NCBI RefSeq assembly: GCF_024868665.1
Contig: NC_079908.1
Coordinates: 1,926,000-1,989,999 of the forward strand
Source: Triplophysa rosa
Lineage: Eukaryota; Chordata; Actinopteri; Cypriniformes; Nemacheilidae
Length of the DNA: 64,000 nt
Reading direction: 5' to 3'
The notes beneath the pieces were generated by a model. That model worked only from the letters and a program-made list of their open reading frames with translations. It was not told the DNA's origin and ran no database searches. Every line of letters starts with the position of its first letter. The stretch's first letter is position 1. A program made the translations under genes and the position numbers. Below, piece after piece: positions 46,815 through 58,292 of this stretch.

Positions 46815-47783
46815 ACACGATATCACAGGCTAGAGCTCCGTCTACTAGACGACTCTATACCCTCAAGTGGTCTGTCTTCTCCACATGGTGTACAACCCGC
46901 GGCGCAGACCCAGAATCCTGTGACATATCACTAATTCTGTCCTTTCTGCAAGAGCTGTTGGATAAGGGCCGCTCCCCTTCCACTCTCAAGGTCTATGTGG
47001 CAGCAATTTTCAGCTTCTCATGCCCCCATAGCGGGCCAAGGAGTGGTAAAGAATGACTTGGTCATTCGCTTCTTGAAGGGTTCCAGGCGGCTACGCCCTC
47101 CTCGCCCCCTCACCGTTCCCATATGGGATCTGCCCACGGTTGTGAGAGCTCTGAAGGGCCCTTCCTTCGAGCCTCTGCAGTCTGCGGACCGCCGTCCCTT
47201 AACACTTAAAACCGCTCTGCTGCTAGCATTAGCATCGGTAAAACGTGTGGGTGATCTACAGGCGCTCTCTGTGAGCCCCTCCTGTCTTGAGTTTGGGCCT
47301 GACAACTCTAAGTTAGTCCTCAAACCTAGACATGGTTACGTACCTAAGGTGCTCTCTACTCCATTTAGAGCACAGGTAGTGACACTTTCTGCGCTCCCCT
47401 CCTCCGAGCAGGACCCGGAGCTGAATCTGCTCTGTCCAGTCAGAGCGCTTAAGATCTACATTGAGCGTTCCGCCCCATTCAGGTGGTCAGAACAGCTTTT
47501 TGTCTGCTTTGGCGACCGCACCAGAGGGTCTCCGGTCACGAAGCATAGACTATCTAAATGGATAGTTGAGGCTATCGCGCTGGCATACTCTTCCTTGGGC
47601 CTTCTATGCCCCACGGGAGTTAGAGCCCATTCTACTAGAGGTGTCGCCTCTTCCTGGGCATGGTCTAGCGGAGTCTCCATAGCGGATATTTGTGCGGCGG
47701 CCTGCTGGGCTTCGCCTTCCACATTTACCAGATTCTACAGTCTGGACGTTCCGGCCTTACAGGCCCGGGTCCTTTCTGCTTAA
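46800..47783 (+). pseudogene. DIRS B tyrosine recombinase
   Basis: The N-terminal core-binding part reads in frame 45818-47056 (SVMNTISQARAPSTRRLYTL, STWCTTRGADPESCDIS, GRSPSTLKVYVAAI). A frameshift near 47005 leads to 46995-47783, the catalytic domain: LALASVKRVGDLQAL (catalytic Arg), LSKWIVEAIALAY, VRAHSTRGVASSWAW (HxxR), and the tyrosine in FTRFYSLDVPAL, ending in TAA at 47781-47783. All catalytic residues are present, with only one shift. In DIRS elements this enzyme joins a circular DNA to the target without a target duplication. Confidence 0.9.
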
Positions 47784-47982
47784 GACTACTGCTGGGCTGT
47801 GGTTGCCCTCAACCACACCAGCACCTAGCACACTACTGGGATGATTAACCGGATTAGGCCACCTATTAGCTTGGCTTTTCCGCTTTACGCAGGATTCTCT
47901 GCCTCATACCTATCCTCGAGCCACGGCCTAGGGATTATATGATGTTTTCGTTCCACTTGTAGCACGGCCGGATTATACTGGT

Positions 47983-48087
47983 TCCCCATAGCATCCTGCT
48001 ATGCAGTACGAGTGAAGTATCGATAGGGAACATACTCGGTTACTAACGTAACCTCGGTTCCCTGAGATACGGGACCGAGTACTGCGT
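47983..48087 (+). repeat. DIRS B internal complementary region
   Basis: It reads CATAGCATCCTGCTATGCAG to GAAGTATCGATAGGGAAC, the complement of the left end. It then reads CTCGGTTACTAACGTAACC to CCGAGTACTGCG, the complement of the right end. The order and the shared AAC/GTT junction are diagnostic for DIRS. Confidence 0.9.
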
Positions 48088-48138
48088 TCCTGGCCGTGCT
48101 TACAAGCTGCATATGGTCGTCGCTTCAGTCGAAGTAAC

Positions 48139-48353
48139 CTGAGGACACTACGGCGATGTGTCTGCTTATATAGACATAAGCCCCGCCCATTTTGGCGGGC
48201 ACCATCGCCATAGGTCCGTGCAGCTTCGCTGCCATTGGCTCAAAGTTTTACTTTGCACGCACCAATGGCCGTGCAGTATTCACTGCGTTATTGTAAAGCT
48301 TCAGTCATCGGAGAAAAAGGAGGTTTCCCCATAGCGTCCTGCTACGCAGTACT
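48139..48353 (+). repeat. DIRS B right inverted terminal repeat
   Basis: CTGAGGACACTACGGCG through CTGCTACGCAGTACT is the inverted partner of 42972-43186, with small differences (for example GGAGGTTTCCCC against GGGGAAAACTCC). Confidence 0.9.
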
Positions 48354-48399
48354 CGTTCCCGTATCTCAGGGAACCGAGGTTACGTTAATAACCGAGTAA

Positions 48400-48771
48400 G
48401 TTTCTATTTTAGAAACGTTTTTTATTTCCGCGATGCTGCGGATGACAGCTCCGCCCACACAACGATCTCATTCCATGTAAGTTCTGCACCTAATGAATAT
48501 TAATCACCAAACATGGATGAGGACAGGCTATATACATTTGATTACATACGTTTAGATTCTGAAATTATAGCATAGCATCCGATGAGGCATTACTGAAGTC
48601 ATGAGAACAGGACGCATCTCTCTGCATGTGCACTCTTCAGCTGCAGCGTGAGAGGGTGTGTGAACAGAGAAAAACTGTTCTGATTGGCTGTGTTTTGTGA
48701 TTGATTGTTGCGTCCCGCCCCATTCTCGCGTTCGGTATGGACAAACAAATTGCTTATCGCAGGAATCTCAC
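48400..48771 (-). mobile_element. Host miniature element of DIRS B, right part
   Basis: From GTTTCTATTTTAGAAACG onward it matches the reverse complement of 13267-13620 (GACAGCTCCGCCCACACAAC, GTTCGGTATGGACAAACAAA). The final terminus (the GGATGCGGTGTTA-like end) is missing after AGGAATCTCA, so this side is truncated. Confidence 0.8.
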
Positions 48772-50199
48772 ACCAAATTTTGAGGCTCTACCACCAAAAT
48801 CCACTAGGGGGCCCATAGGCTTCCATTGATTTTAAAACTTGATCCGAAATTTGACCACAGCAGACACTGACATGTTTTTAGTTTAAAAAAAAATACTTTT
48901 TCAATTAACAGACACAATGAAAAATAAAAAATCACAGAAACAATATAAAAACAATACATTTGTATGAAACTATACTTTTGATGCACACTAATTTATGAAT
49001 GAATTATCATTTATGTATCAGTTTATGTATTCTTCTAAACACTGAACGCAGAACGAAAGTGCAATTTGCATGGACTATGCCGAGCCCTTTAGACCTTTCC
49101 AATGGTATATAGTTTGTCATGATTCGATTAGCAATTACATGCACAATATTGAAGCAAACGCAGGTGTCCCGTATACGGGACGGTGACAGTTAAAGGGTCA
49201 AACATTGTTTCCTCAATTATTCCCCTGCCACTGAGGAGTCCGGTCACATGACAAAGAAAGCTGATCCTGATTGGTCCTCTTGTGTGCATTCAAAGTGCTG
49301 ATTGGCTCTTGCAGATAGAACCTTATAGCACCAAATTATAATTTGATTTTTTAGATAGAACCTTTTTGTTTTCTTAAAAAAAGTCCCAAAATGCACACAT
49401 TTAAAAAAACAAACATGGCATAATGTAAATAAATTGTCACAGAATAAGAATATGTGAATAACCCAATTTTGACCAAAATGTCGGATAGATTCTTATAATT
49501 CTAAGGCAACTATGTGTTTAGCCGTTTTATCCCATTATTTTGTTTCTCAGGGATTTTTTTTAACAGCACAATTTTGATCATTTTTATCATAATTTTAAAA
49601 CTGTCATTCACTTTATTTTAGACATTAATATTTAATTATTTTAATATTTAATAATTTTAATCTGTTTGAAAAAAGAAACTATGCATCTGGTAAACAAAAA
49701 ATATTTTTGAATGACAATGAAGGGGTGATCAAAAAAACAGGTGGATTCTTCCTAATACAGTAAAAAGATAACACATCCAGGCTCTCACAAAGATTTTTTA
49801 ACTTAAAAAGCCAGGGCTACATATTAAAAAACCCCAAGGCATATTGGCCCTAACAGCCTGTTATAGGCTTTTTCCATTTAGGAATCCACTATTTTTGACA
49901 AGAAATAATATATTCGTATTTTCTCGCTACTTTTCTACAAATTATAAAGTTGGTAGTATGCATCAAGTTTATGCTAAACTTGATTAATGTTCATTTGTTT
50001 TTATCACATATATATGGTTAAGACTATTAACTCTAAAGTTTGGTAACTGGGATGCAAAGAAAATGTTAAACCGTATATGAAAATAAAAGAAATAAAAGAA
50101 AATGGCTCATATGATATTTTGTTTGACATCTTGAGATAGAAATGGAACAATCCTGAAAGTTACTTTTTTTCTCATTCTTGAAATATTTTTTGACATCTC
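48772..50199. other. Intergenic AT-rich sequence
   Basis: No gene or repeat class recognised. ORFs are short and low-complexity. Confidence 0.4.
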
Positions 50200-50660
50200 T
50201 TATTTGAAGCTCAATTTTTGCTCAAAGCTGTCAGGTCTACCACATGGCTTGTGTTTAAGATGCTTAATTGCGGCTTCAGTCACACATAAAGTAATGGGTT
50301 ACATAGGACATAACAAAATTTTGTGGGTATTTTACAGTAAGAGATATACAGAGGCATTCTCATTTAAATGTTTGATGCTTTACATTAATCTTGATCAATA
50401 AAACATTGTAGTGGACTGCAGTGTGAGTAATTCAGTTCAGTGAAGAGTTGATCCTGTGTTCTTTCAATTGGCCTGTGGTCATTCTCCCCCCTACTGGACT
50501 GTGAGTCCAGGGTTAATCTCTGGACCAGATCAAAGGGCCTGTTTTACAGATAAAGCCTTCAGCTTTGCCTTGCTATCTGCAAATGGTTAAATGTAAGTCC
50601 AGTGTGCACATGTGTGAAGGGGTTCTCCTCGAAAAGTGGGGAAATTACCGACTACATAGG
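50200..50660. other. Candidate conserved non-coding stretch
   Basis: Balanced base composition, no repeat signature and clustered factor-like motifs (GATCAAAGGG, a TCF/LEF core; CAGATAAAG, a GATA core) set it apart from its AT-rich surroundings. In tetrapods the DNA 3' of this gene leads to PITX1, a region with long-range enhancers. Any enhancer role here is inference only. Confidence 0.25.
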
Positions 50661-50980
50661 CCAGAAAGGCGTTTGTATACATGCATTTCATTTAATAACG
50701 AAGCTGTGCTTAAAGTGAATTAAATAATTATAGTGCTCCCATGTTTGTATTTGGATCACTCGTCTCAGTGAGATAAGCAATCCTAAACATAGGTACAAAA
50801 AGAGTGAATAATAACATTTTTTGCACTTTCAACACGACTGCTATAAAAGAATAGTTATTTAAAAACTAACATTTATGCTCATTCTAATACATATGATTTC
50901 TTTGGACTCATCCACTTGATCACCCCACTCTTCAGAGACATTAGTACAGTGGTTGGGAGTGAATTAATTATTACTACATT

Positions 50981-51166
50981 TTGGGAAGGGAAATGTCCCA
51001 AAAAAAAACCCCACAAAATATCAAAGCGTCCCCCTCGTGTGGCTTCACGAACGCTTGGCTCGACAGCTTCGACACGTTTAAGGGCAACAGTAGCTCAGGT
51101 GCGTTTGCCACACAGGAAGGAATCTGTCTGCTGAGGGATTTGGCTGACGAAAATGACCTCTGTTAA
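50981..51166 (+). other. Unassigned 61-codon ORF
   Basis: It encodes KASPSCGFTNAWLDSFDTFK, then AFATQEGICLLRDLADENDL. The composition is protein-like, but I do not recognise it. There is no splice partner, and a second frame is open across the same bases. It may be a conserved non-coding element or a chance ORF. Confidence 0.15.
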
Positions 51167-51309
51167 TCCAGACAGTCTACAGCATCGGTATGTCTGTGGG
51201 TGTCCTTCATTAAAAAGCCTAACACCTCCAGATCAGCCTCACACACATTCATGGGGACTAGACCTCCTTATCATTATCCTGTCACTCCTGTCAGATGTAC
51301 AAGCATTCA

Positions 51310-51343
51310 ACACATACAGACACACCCACACCCACACACACAC

Positions 51344-51428
<85 letters not shown>
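51310..51428. repeat. (CA)n microsatellite
   Basis: About 115 bp of nearly pure CA repeat with a few ACAC(G/C) interruptions at the left end. The long open frames across it on both strands are artefacts. Confidence 0.97.
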
Positions 51429-51429
<1 letters not shown>

Positions 51430-51650
51430 ATAGCTAGCTAAACAAAGGAGCCTTGTGTACATTTGCCCAGGGGCCATTTTGGATTTGCCACACAAAAGCT
51501 CTCCAACAACGCACTCATCCATCTCTGAGACTCCACCCGTGAGTTTTCAGGCCCGCCTGAACCTTTGGCAGCGATGCTTCTGCTTGACTTCACTTGGCTG
51601 TTTTTAAAGCTGGAAATCACCAGTCAAAATGCTGAAATATTCAACATTAT

Positions 51651-51830
51651 AGCCCGCTTTCACAGACAAGGCTTAAGGCAAAGTCCCAGGCTAAAATGAA
51701 TGATTTAACTATCATCTTAAATCCCCTTAACCTAAATCATCTTAAAATATGTCAGTGCCATTGTTTTGTCTCAAGATGCACACCAGTAATGTTTTTTAAT
51801 CCAAACAAGTTCGTAAGTGGTGGCTAATTT
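51651..51830 (-). mobile_element. Partial copy of the 238-bp miniature element
   Basis: AGCCCGCTTTCACAGACAAGG, CTTAAGGC and TTGTTTTGTCTCAAGATGC align with the family at 9876-10113 and 1518. The distal end is lost. Confidence 0.55.
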
Positions 51831-52804
51831 GTGTAAAATTGTATGATGTGAATCGTACAAATGTGCGATTATTAAAAAAAGCAATTAAAATAGGGTTAAA
51901 AAACACAGTTTTTAAATTATGTAATGTAATTTACATAACACATCGGCATGTTGGTCTGTTGTGATGTCCACACAAGATAAACGGCTAAATGTTCTTTGGT
52001 CAGTCAGTTCTGGACAGATATAAACGGGAGCATCTGATCTTCCAGCCCTGCTCTGTTAAGATACATAAACATTAGAAAACATGCATTGGAGAGAGAGTCG
52101 GATCTGACAGAACCCAGCAAAGACATGGGGACTTTTCCTTGTCTTCAAGGAAGATATCCAACAGGGTATGCATAAACAGACCTTGACTCGGATGTCATCT
52201 GCTGACACAGAGTTCAAAGTGCACAGGAACAAAAGAGGGTAATTTAAGGCTTATATGAGAATACGAGCTTTTAGGTCATGCGGGTGACCGAGTCAAGAGC
52301 AGTCACACAACGTAAAGATTGAAAATGTATGTTGACCTGCAGGTTAGGAGACAAATTCATTTTGTGTCACTTTAAATGCATGAGGAAATCTAGAATGAAT
52401 TCAAAAGTAATTTCCTTGAGAATAATCTGTCAAAAATAACCGAACCCAAACTGTCTGTCTTTGGGTCTAATCATTGCCTGTGTCTAACGCAACTGGAACA
52501 TCGTCTAGACTGAGTGGCTACCACCTATAATCCCAAAAATATCCAGTTGAATCGATCTGAAAGCCGAGATGACTCTACAGTTCTCATGTCTTTGGCTTCA
52601 ATGGATTAATGTGACAATGGCCTCTGAGCCGTGCAAATACTGAAGCTCCTCTTAAACGCTGAGACATTTTTCTATGGATGTCAATATATGGCGCCAACTT
52701 TAAGAACAGTCTTATGTCAAAACTGTATAGGCAGCATGCACTTCTGATATTTGTTGGGATAATTTAGCTCTGGGCTCACATATGACACTGTAAAAGGCAC
52801 ATTT
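51831..52804. other. Intergenic, nothing recognised
   Basis: No repeat or gene identified. The sequence is moderately complex around 52010-52250. Confidence 0.35.
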
Positions 52805-53370
52805 CTTTTTTATTAAGTTTTCTCAACCACAAATGAAAATTCTCATTTGTTCAACCCTAAGTCCTTTTAAACCTCTTTGGCTTTCTTCTGCAGGACACAC
52901 TTTTTTGAAGAAAAGTGAAAGTGACCTATTAGTCAGATATGGTGACCCATACCCAAAATGTGACCTCTGCGTTTAACCCATCCAGAGAGTAGTGAACACA
53001 CGCACAGCAAGTAGTGAACACACGTACACCCGGAGCAGTGGGCAGCTATTACTGCAGCGCCCAGGGAGCAAGTAGGGGTAAGGTGCCTTGCTCAAGGGCA
53101 CCTCAGTCGTTACCCGCCGGACCTGGGAATCGAACCGGCACGAGTCCGACTCTCTAACCGTTAGGCCACGACTGCCACGACTGGTTATCAAGAAGGTTCA
53201 TAGCCAAACAACACCCCCCCCCCTCCCTTTGACTTCCATTATATGAATACAAAACCACATTTCTCAAAATATCTTCTTTTGTGTTCCACAGAAAAAAGAG
53301 TCATACACAGGTTTGAATGACATGATGGTAAATAAAAGATGAGATGATCATTTTTATTAGGGGGTAAACT
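52805..53370. mobile_element. Miniature element interrupted by SINE
   Basis: The left part (52805-52912, TTCTCATTTGTTC) and right part (53190-53370, TTCTCAAAATATCTTCTTTTGTG, ending ATCATTTTTATTAGGGGG) belong to the same family as 38617-38971, in reverse. The SINE lies between them. The termini are degraded. Confidence 0.5.
52913..53178 (-). mobile_element. tRNA-derived SINE (minus)
   Basis: This is the reverse complement of the SINE at 39304-39572: tail GGTGACCCATACCC, body AGGGGTAAGGTGCCTTG, head ending CCGTTAGGCCACGACTGCC. Confidence 0.8.
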
Positions 53371-53371
53371 T

Positions 53372-53619
53372 CACTCTTAAAAATAAAGGTGCTTAATGAT
53401 GCCATAGAAGAACCTTTTTTGTCTCAATGATGCCATAAAGAACCTTTAACATTCGAAGAACCTTTCTGTGTCACAAAAGGTTCTTTGTGAAAGGTTTTTC
53501 AGATTATAAAAAGCTAGAAAGAGATGATTCTCTAAAGAACCTTTGACGGAATGCTTCTTTGTGGAACCAAAAATGGTTCTTCCAAGGCATCGCTGTGAGC
53601 ACCTTTATTTTAAAAAGTG
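53372..53619. mobile_element. Palindromic miniature element (248 bp)
   Basis: The termini CACTCTTAAAAATAAAGGTGC and GCACCTTTATTTTAAAAAGTG are inverted. Inside, AAAGGTTCTTT and AAGAACCTTT mirror one another repeatedly, so most of it can fold back. It is a common type of fish miniature element; the class is not assigned. Confidence 0.75.
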
Positions 53620-54289
53620 TATCCCTTTAGGAACTCACCTGGGTTTTGTATACTTTGGACTGATTTGGTCAAATATGCTGAAACCTTTGAAATAAAATTA
53701 CGTTGAGTTTGGCCCACATGGTGATGTTTTTGGCCAGTGACCCTTTGCAACAGGCTGAAGTTTATTCTTTGTTGTTCGAATAATGACTGTGACCAACATG
53801 TTACTGTATTTATGTGTACAGGGTCAAACACATACAGTACATTTGATTTTTACCAGACACTGCTTGCCTCTTCTAGCCGTCTACTACTGTATGAGCTCAT
53901 AAATCTAAACCAGCAAAACCATACTGTAAGGGCCATTGGCGTAATCCAGTGTGCAGCACTTGAATTGTTTATTTAAGCATTTCTTCATTATTTCCCGGCT
54001 GCATTTATCCTTTCAGCAGCACACAAGCACAAAGTGTGAAACAAATACACATAAAACACAGTCTGGATATACTAGAAGAAGATTCAAACAAACAGGATTC
54101 TTCAGAAGATTTTAGTACATCATTCAGAGGGAAGTTCTTCCTTTAGCATCACAGGTGAAAAATTCCTATAGTGACTATTACTAATCTTCATCATCGCTGA
54201 TTTTTACTGGCTCTCAATGTTTTTAATCAGCTTTACAAATGATTTCAGTGACATTATTCTGCACAATAGTCTCTTTGAATTACAGCACT
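53620..54289. other. Intergenic, nothing recognised
   Basis: No gene or named repeat. The ORF at 53737-53976 has no recognisable domain. Confidence 0.35.
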
Positions 54290-54420
54290 CTAAAAAAAAT
54301 TGTTACCTGGTTGCCTTAAAATTTTGAGTTAGTTGAATTTAAAAATATTAGTCAACTCAACAAGTTTTTTTTAAGTGGAACCAACAAAAAAACAACAAAT
54401 AAGTTTTTACATTGAGTGAT
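54290..54420. repeat. Small AT-rich inverted repeat
   Basis: CTCTAAAAAAAATTGTTACC, TTTTGAGTTAGTTGAATTT and the mirrored AGTCAACTCAACAAG resemble short fold-back miniature elements. The borders are not certain. Confidence 0.4.
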
Positions 54421-54745
54421 TTTGTAAGTAGCTTTTGTTATAGTTATTGTTCTTGGTGGGAACATATCTTGAATGTTTATCAGACATAAGGGCAAAGACA
54501 ATAACGAAAGTCAACAAATTATGGGACTTTTTGCTGGGACTATTCAGTGCATGTTAATATGAGTACAATTTCCAAAACAATAAGCAGTTAGCCAGCAACA
54601 AGTGAATGCATAAAGATTACTAGCCCAGTACAAATGTGCACTTAATAGACATTTAAACCTACTAGTGTAAAAAAAAAATTGTGCAAATATCTGTTATGCC
54701 CTTATATACTTTGAAAGAAAATCTTCATTCAACTGAAAATGAAGT

Positions 54746-54747
<2 letters not shown>

Positions 54748-54782
<35 letters not shown>
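54748..54782. repeat. (GA)n microsatellite
   Basis: A GAGAGA run of about 35 bp. Confidence 0.95.
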
Positions 54783-54786
<4 letters not shown>

Positions 54787-54919
54787 TGTCTGTGTTTCTT
54801 ACAGCTATGTGTGGTAAAAATCTGGACAGTACAAAGCTCATCTCACGGATTAACTATAATAACAACGATCAGACAGAAATGTTTGCTCGCTAATCAAGAA
54901 CATTAAAGGAAAAAATACT

Positions 54920-55330
54920 GAATCAGGCCGCAATCACGGGCAAACACGTAGGGCTGGAAATGACATTGTGTGTGATTAATGTTCAGTTTCACTTGATATG
55001 TCCTGCAGTAATCCACAATAGTTAATGGATTAGAAAGAACAGCTGCTCTGAATTGAAGCGTCTTGAGTTACCTTGTTAGGTAGATCCTTCTCAATGACAG
55101 TATTTAAAAGATCGGCTTCATTCTGCACCTCGGCCAGACCCAGTGAGGACAGCAATATTGTGGTAATTTCACATAAATTTGATTGCCATCACGAACTGGA
55201 GAACAGAATTCACGTGATGCATGTGCCGATTATATTAAGTTTATATTAACAACACATGTATGAGGCTGTCGGCTCGGTCCTGGTTGAAGGTGCAGAGGAG
55301 TATTGACTTGCTCCACCCCTTATAAACTCC
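54920..55330. other. Candidate conserved non-coding stretch
   Basis: A complex, repeat-free interval with TGATTAATG, GTAATCCACAATAG and CACGTGATG (homeobox- and E-box-like cores) but no ORF. It is flagged as possible regulatory DNA from composition only. Confidence 0.2.
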
Positions 55331-55623
55331 CCCCAACCCCTTTTTACCAATGACAGAAAGTAGTACATATTTCTGCAGAATTCAGTCTGGTCAACTATAC
55401 ATGATGAAAGAATTTTACTTTAGGAGTAAACTTTATACATACCACATAATTGCTCAGGTTTTCTCTTAAAATCAGAAAGTGCGACAAAAGTCTGCCAAAT
55501 AGTCCGAGCCCACCAACTACTGACCTTTTTTTCATATATCATAAATATTCTTCAGCTGTGTATATGTTTATTTATGGAGCGGAGTACAAAGAACATGATA
55601 TATAACAACATTATATATAACAT

Positions 55624-57449
55624 CAGTGCTCAAATTGAAGGGGGGCTGGGGGGATCCGGGACCCCCCATAAGAAGTAAAAAATAGACTTAGGGGGTCCCT
55701 CAGATATTTTTATTTGAGTAAAAATGATAATAACTGTCTGGTTCAGCTCAGCTACCAAATCTGATCTCAGAAGACTACGGAGGGTACTCCGGACTGCTGA
55801 GCATATCATTGGTATAACCATCCCCACTCTCCAAGAACTGTACTCATCCAGAATGAGCAAAAGGGCTGGTAAAATCACTCTGGACCCCTCACACCCAGCA
55901 CACTCCCTTTTTGAACTGTTACCGTCTGGTCGACGCTACAGAGCACTGAGCACCAGAACGACCAGACACAGGAACAGTTTCTTCCCTCAGGCCATCCATC
56001 TTATGAACACTTGACATTAAACGCGGAACACACAACTCTATTTTACATTATTTATTCACCAAATTTGCACATATCAGACCTGTACATACATAATTGTCTA
56101 TATTGTATATTGTGTTTTTGCTGTTTAGTACATTGCCTATTTCTATATTATTGTATATTATTATTATTATTTTTTTTTTTTCATCTGTGTCCTGTCCTGT
56201 TGCTGTCTTTCTGTTGCACTGTGGAGCTTCTGTCACTATAACAAATCCCTCGTGTGTACTTGGCCAATAAAGCTCATTCTATTCTATTCTAATGATAAAT
56301 GTGATTAAATTCATGCAATGGATATGGTAAATTTTGTGAATTAATTATTTACAATAATTTATATTAAGTTTGTTAGAGCTAGTTGTCATGTCTCTTTACA
56401 TTTTAAACGCCCCGCCCCACGTCTAAAGACCGCTAAATTGACATGACTGCTTGATTAGCGTCGCTGCGGTGAAGCAAACTTCAGCTAAAAAATGGAGAAT
56501 AATAAACCTTCACTCGCAGTCTCGAAGAGGAAGCTTCTACTTTTTTGAGGGTAATTTCTCTCTCTCTATATCTTTCCACTGTATTTATCAACTCCATGTG
56601 GGGGCGTAAATTATTATTAGGCCTAGCTCTGGGGTGCTAGAGATCTCGATGAAGATGAGTGACTGCTTTTTAGTAATTATAAAGGGAGTGCTCGTTGTGC
56701 GGTTTCTGTGTTATATATAATCCATTCAGAATTGTATAAAACTTGTTTTTCCTGCTGCTAAGACCAACGGCCACATACACATGTCAAAGTTTCAGGAATT
56801 ACATCGGCATATAAATGCGGGATTCACTCTTAAAACAGTTATGATTGACATATTGATAGCCATAGTTACTTCCTGAATAAAGCAGACTTTTGGACTGAAA
56901 TGGTTGAATAGTCTGCTGACTGACAGACTCACTCATAACAGTCCCTTGCCGCCACCTACTGGACGTAACTGTGTAAACTGCACTGAAATTGTTGAAAAAT
57001 CCCCACAACACTAACACACAGACTGACAGCCGGTCTTGTCACAATATATATATATTTAATATCTAATAAACTAGTTTCTTGCATTTAAACAAGTCTTTTG
57101 GAACAAACATTATTATCACAAAGTGTCAATCATCCAGTTGTTTTTAGGGAAAATAGTAAATACTACATTGGTAAATAATGCTAGAATTATTCTGTTGGAA
57201 ATACACTACTGTTCAAAAGTCATTTCTGTTCACCAAGCCTGCATTGATTTGATCCAAAATACAGTAAAAGAAGCCTGTTCTTTTATGTAAGCCTGTTTTT
57301 GATAAATAGTATATATAGTTATGCATATTATGATCAAATATATTGTGTATTTTGTATAAATTGTATATTGCGAGACTAACCCCCACCCCATCAAAAAAAA
57401 AGTTTTATGGTGGGGACCCCGCATAAGACTTGATTCAATTCGAGCACTG
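55624..57449. mobile_element. hAT element with perfect 8-bp target duplication
   Basis: The left end CAGTGCTCAAATTGAAGG and the right end CAATTCGAGCACTG are inverted, and both are flanked by TATAACAT (55616-55623 and 57450-57457). The 8-bp duplication and CAGTG start define a hAT element. It carries G-rich subterminal mirrors (CCGGGACCCCCC; GGTGGGGACCCC). It has no transposase and contains a LINE insertion at about 55725-56291. Confidence 0.88.
55725..56291 (+). pseudogene. LINE 3' end nested in the hAT element
   Basis: The 95-residue frame reads WFSSATKSDLRRLRRVLRTA, EHIIGITIPTLQELYSSRM, TLDPSHPAHSLFELLPSGRR, TRHRNSFFPQAIHLMN and then stops. This is the well-known C-terminal end after the RT of fish LINEs. 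It is followed by a 3' UTR and a tail CCAATAAAGCTC with repeated ATTCT. It is 5'-truncated, as is usual for LINE insertions. Confidence 0.8.
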
Positions 57450-57592
57450 TATAACATTATTAACATTATAAAGGCTATAACATTATACTGTATATATTAT
57501 ATAAGCAAAAATTACTATCCTATAAACAAATGTTTGTGTGAGGGTAAAGTTTTGGGCTGTGTATCCACCTTATTTTGAAGCAAGCGCTGACA

Positions 57593-58292
57593 CTATGGAG
57601 ACAGATTAGTCACAAAAATAATACATTTACAAAACACAATTCATAAATTCACAGCACAATTCACATTCACAAAATCAGATTCGTAAATTCAAAACACAAT
57701 TCATAAATTCACAAACAATTTCCCCAAATGCTCACACAAATATATCTCGCAGAAATAAATTCAGAATGTTTTCACAAATATGTATATATCAGGTTCATGA
57801 ATTACTTTCCAAAAAACATTTGTGAATGTTGTTACATGTATTTATGGATTGGTGAATCTGCATTTGCAAATCGTCACACGTGTATGGTTTGCTTTGAATA
57901 TGTGTGTGGTATTTTTTAGATGTTTCTGCCACGGTCAGATTCACGCGTATCTTTTTTTGAAGGACAGCCTGTTTAGCCAATCACATTGCGCTTATTATCC
58001 ACCAATCAAACACTACTTCCTGAAGTGACTCGAGAAGCTCAACGCTGCATGGTACTGTGCAGTGTGCCTGCATCAGTTCAAAAACATAGAGGGACGCTTT
58101 CAGTAAGGCCACACTCAACAAGTAAGTAAAGTTTACTTTTTATGTCTGATGCCACTGTATATCTCATAAAATATTCATAAAGCTTGTTTTTGTTACTGAG
58201 CTGGCGGTGTTGAATTGAAGGTGAACATGTTTGAACTGGTGTTTGTAAGAAGACTGTACAGTTGCAGTTACCAGAGCCTTTAAAATAGAGTC
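57593..58292. repeat. Left ~700-bp inverted arm
   Basis: AT-rich outer third with repeated ACACAATTCATAAATTCACA, then the unique part shared with the right arm (AATCACATTGCGCTTATTAT, TCACTTCAGGAAG in reverse). Confidence 0.85.

Larger units (their letters stand above)
42951..48402 (+). mobile_element. DIRS retroelement B
   Basis: A complete-looking DIRS-order element of 5.45 kb. The left end is GTTCCCTATCGATACTTCAC; the right end is AATAACCGAGTAAGTT. It has inverted terminal repeats (about 42972-43186 and 48139-48353) and an internal complementary region at 47983-48087. The genes in order are gag, RT, RNase H, methyltransferase-like region and tyrosine recombinase. GTT borders both ends, matching the GTT in the circle junction and in the target. 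It lacks the RT catalytic motif and has several frameshifts, so it is non-autonomous, but it is better kept than DIRS A. Confidence 0.93.

Noticed and set aside
51153..51522. Several long ORFs across the CA repeat
   Set aside because: They are Thr-His or Cys-Val dipeptide runs created by the microsatellite in all frames.
57728..57919. Conserved ORF seen twice (57728 + and 62421 -)
   Set aside because: The two copies are the arms of one inverted repeat, so the duplication is explained and is no evidence of coding.
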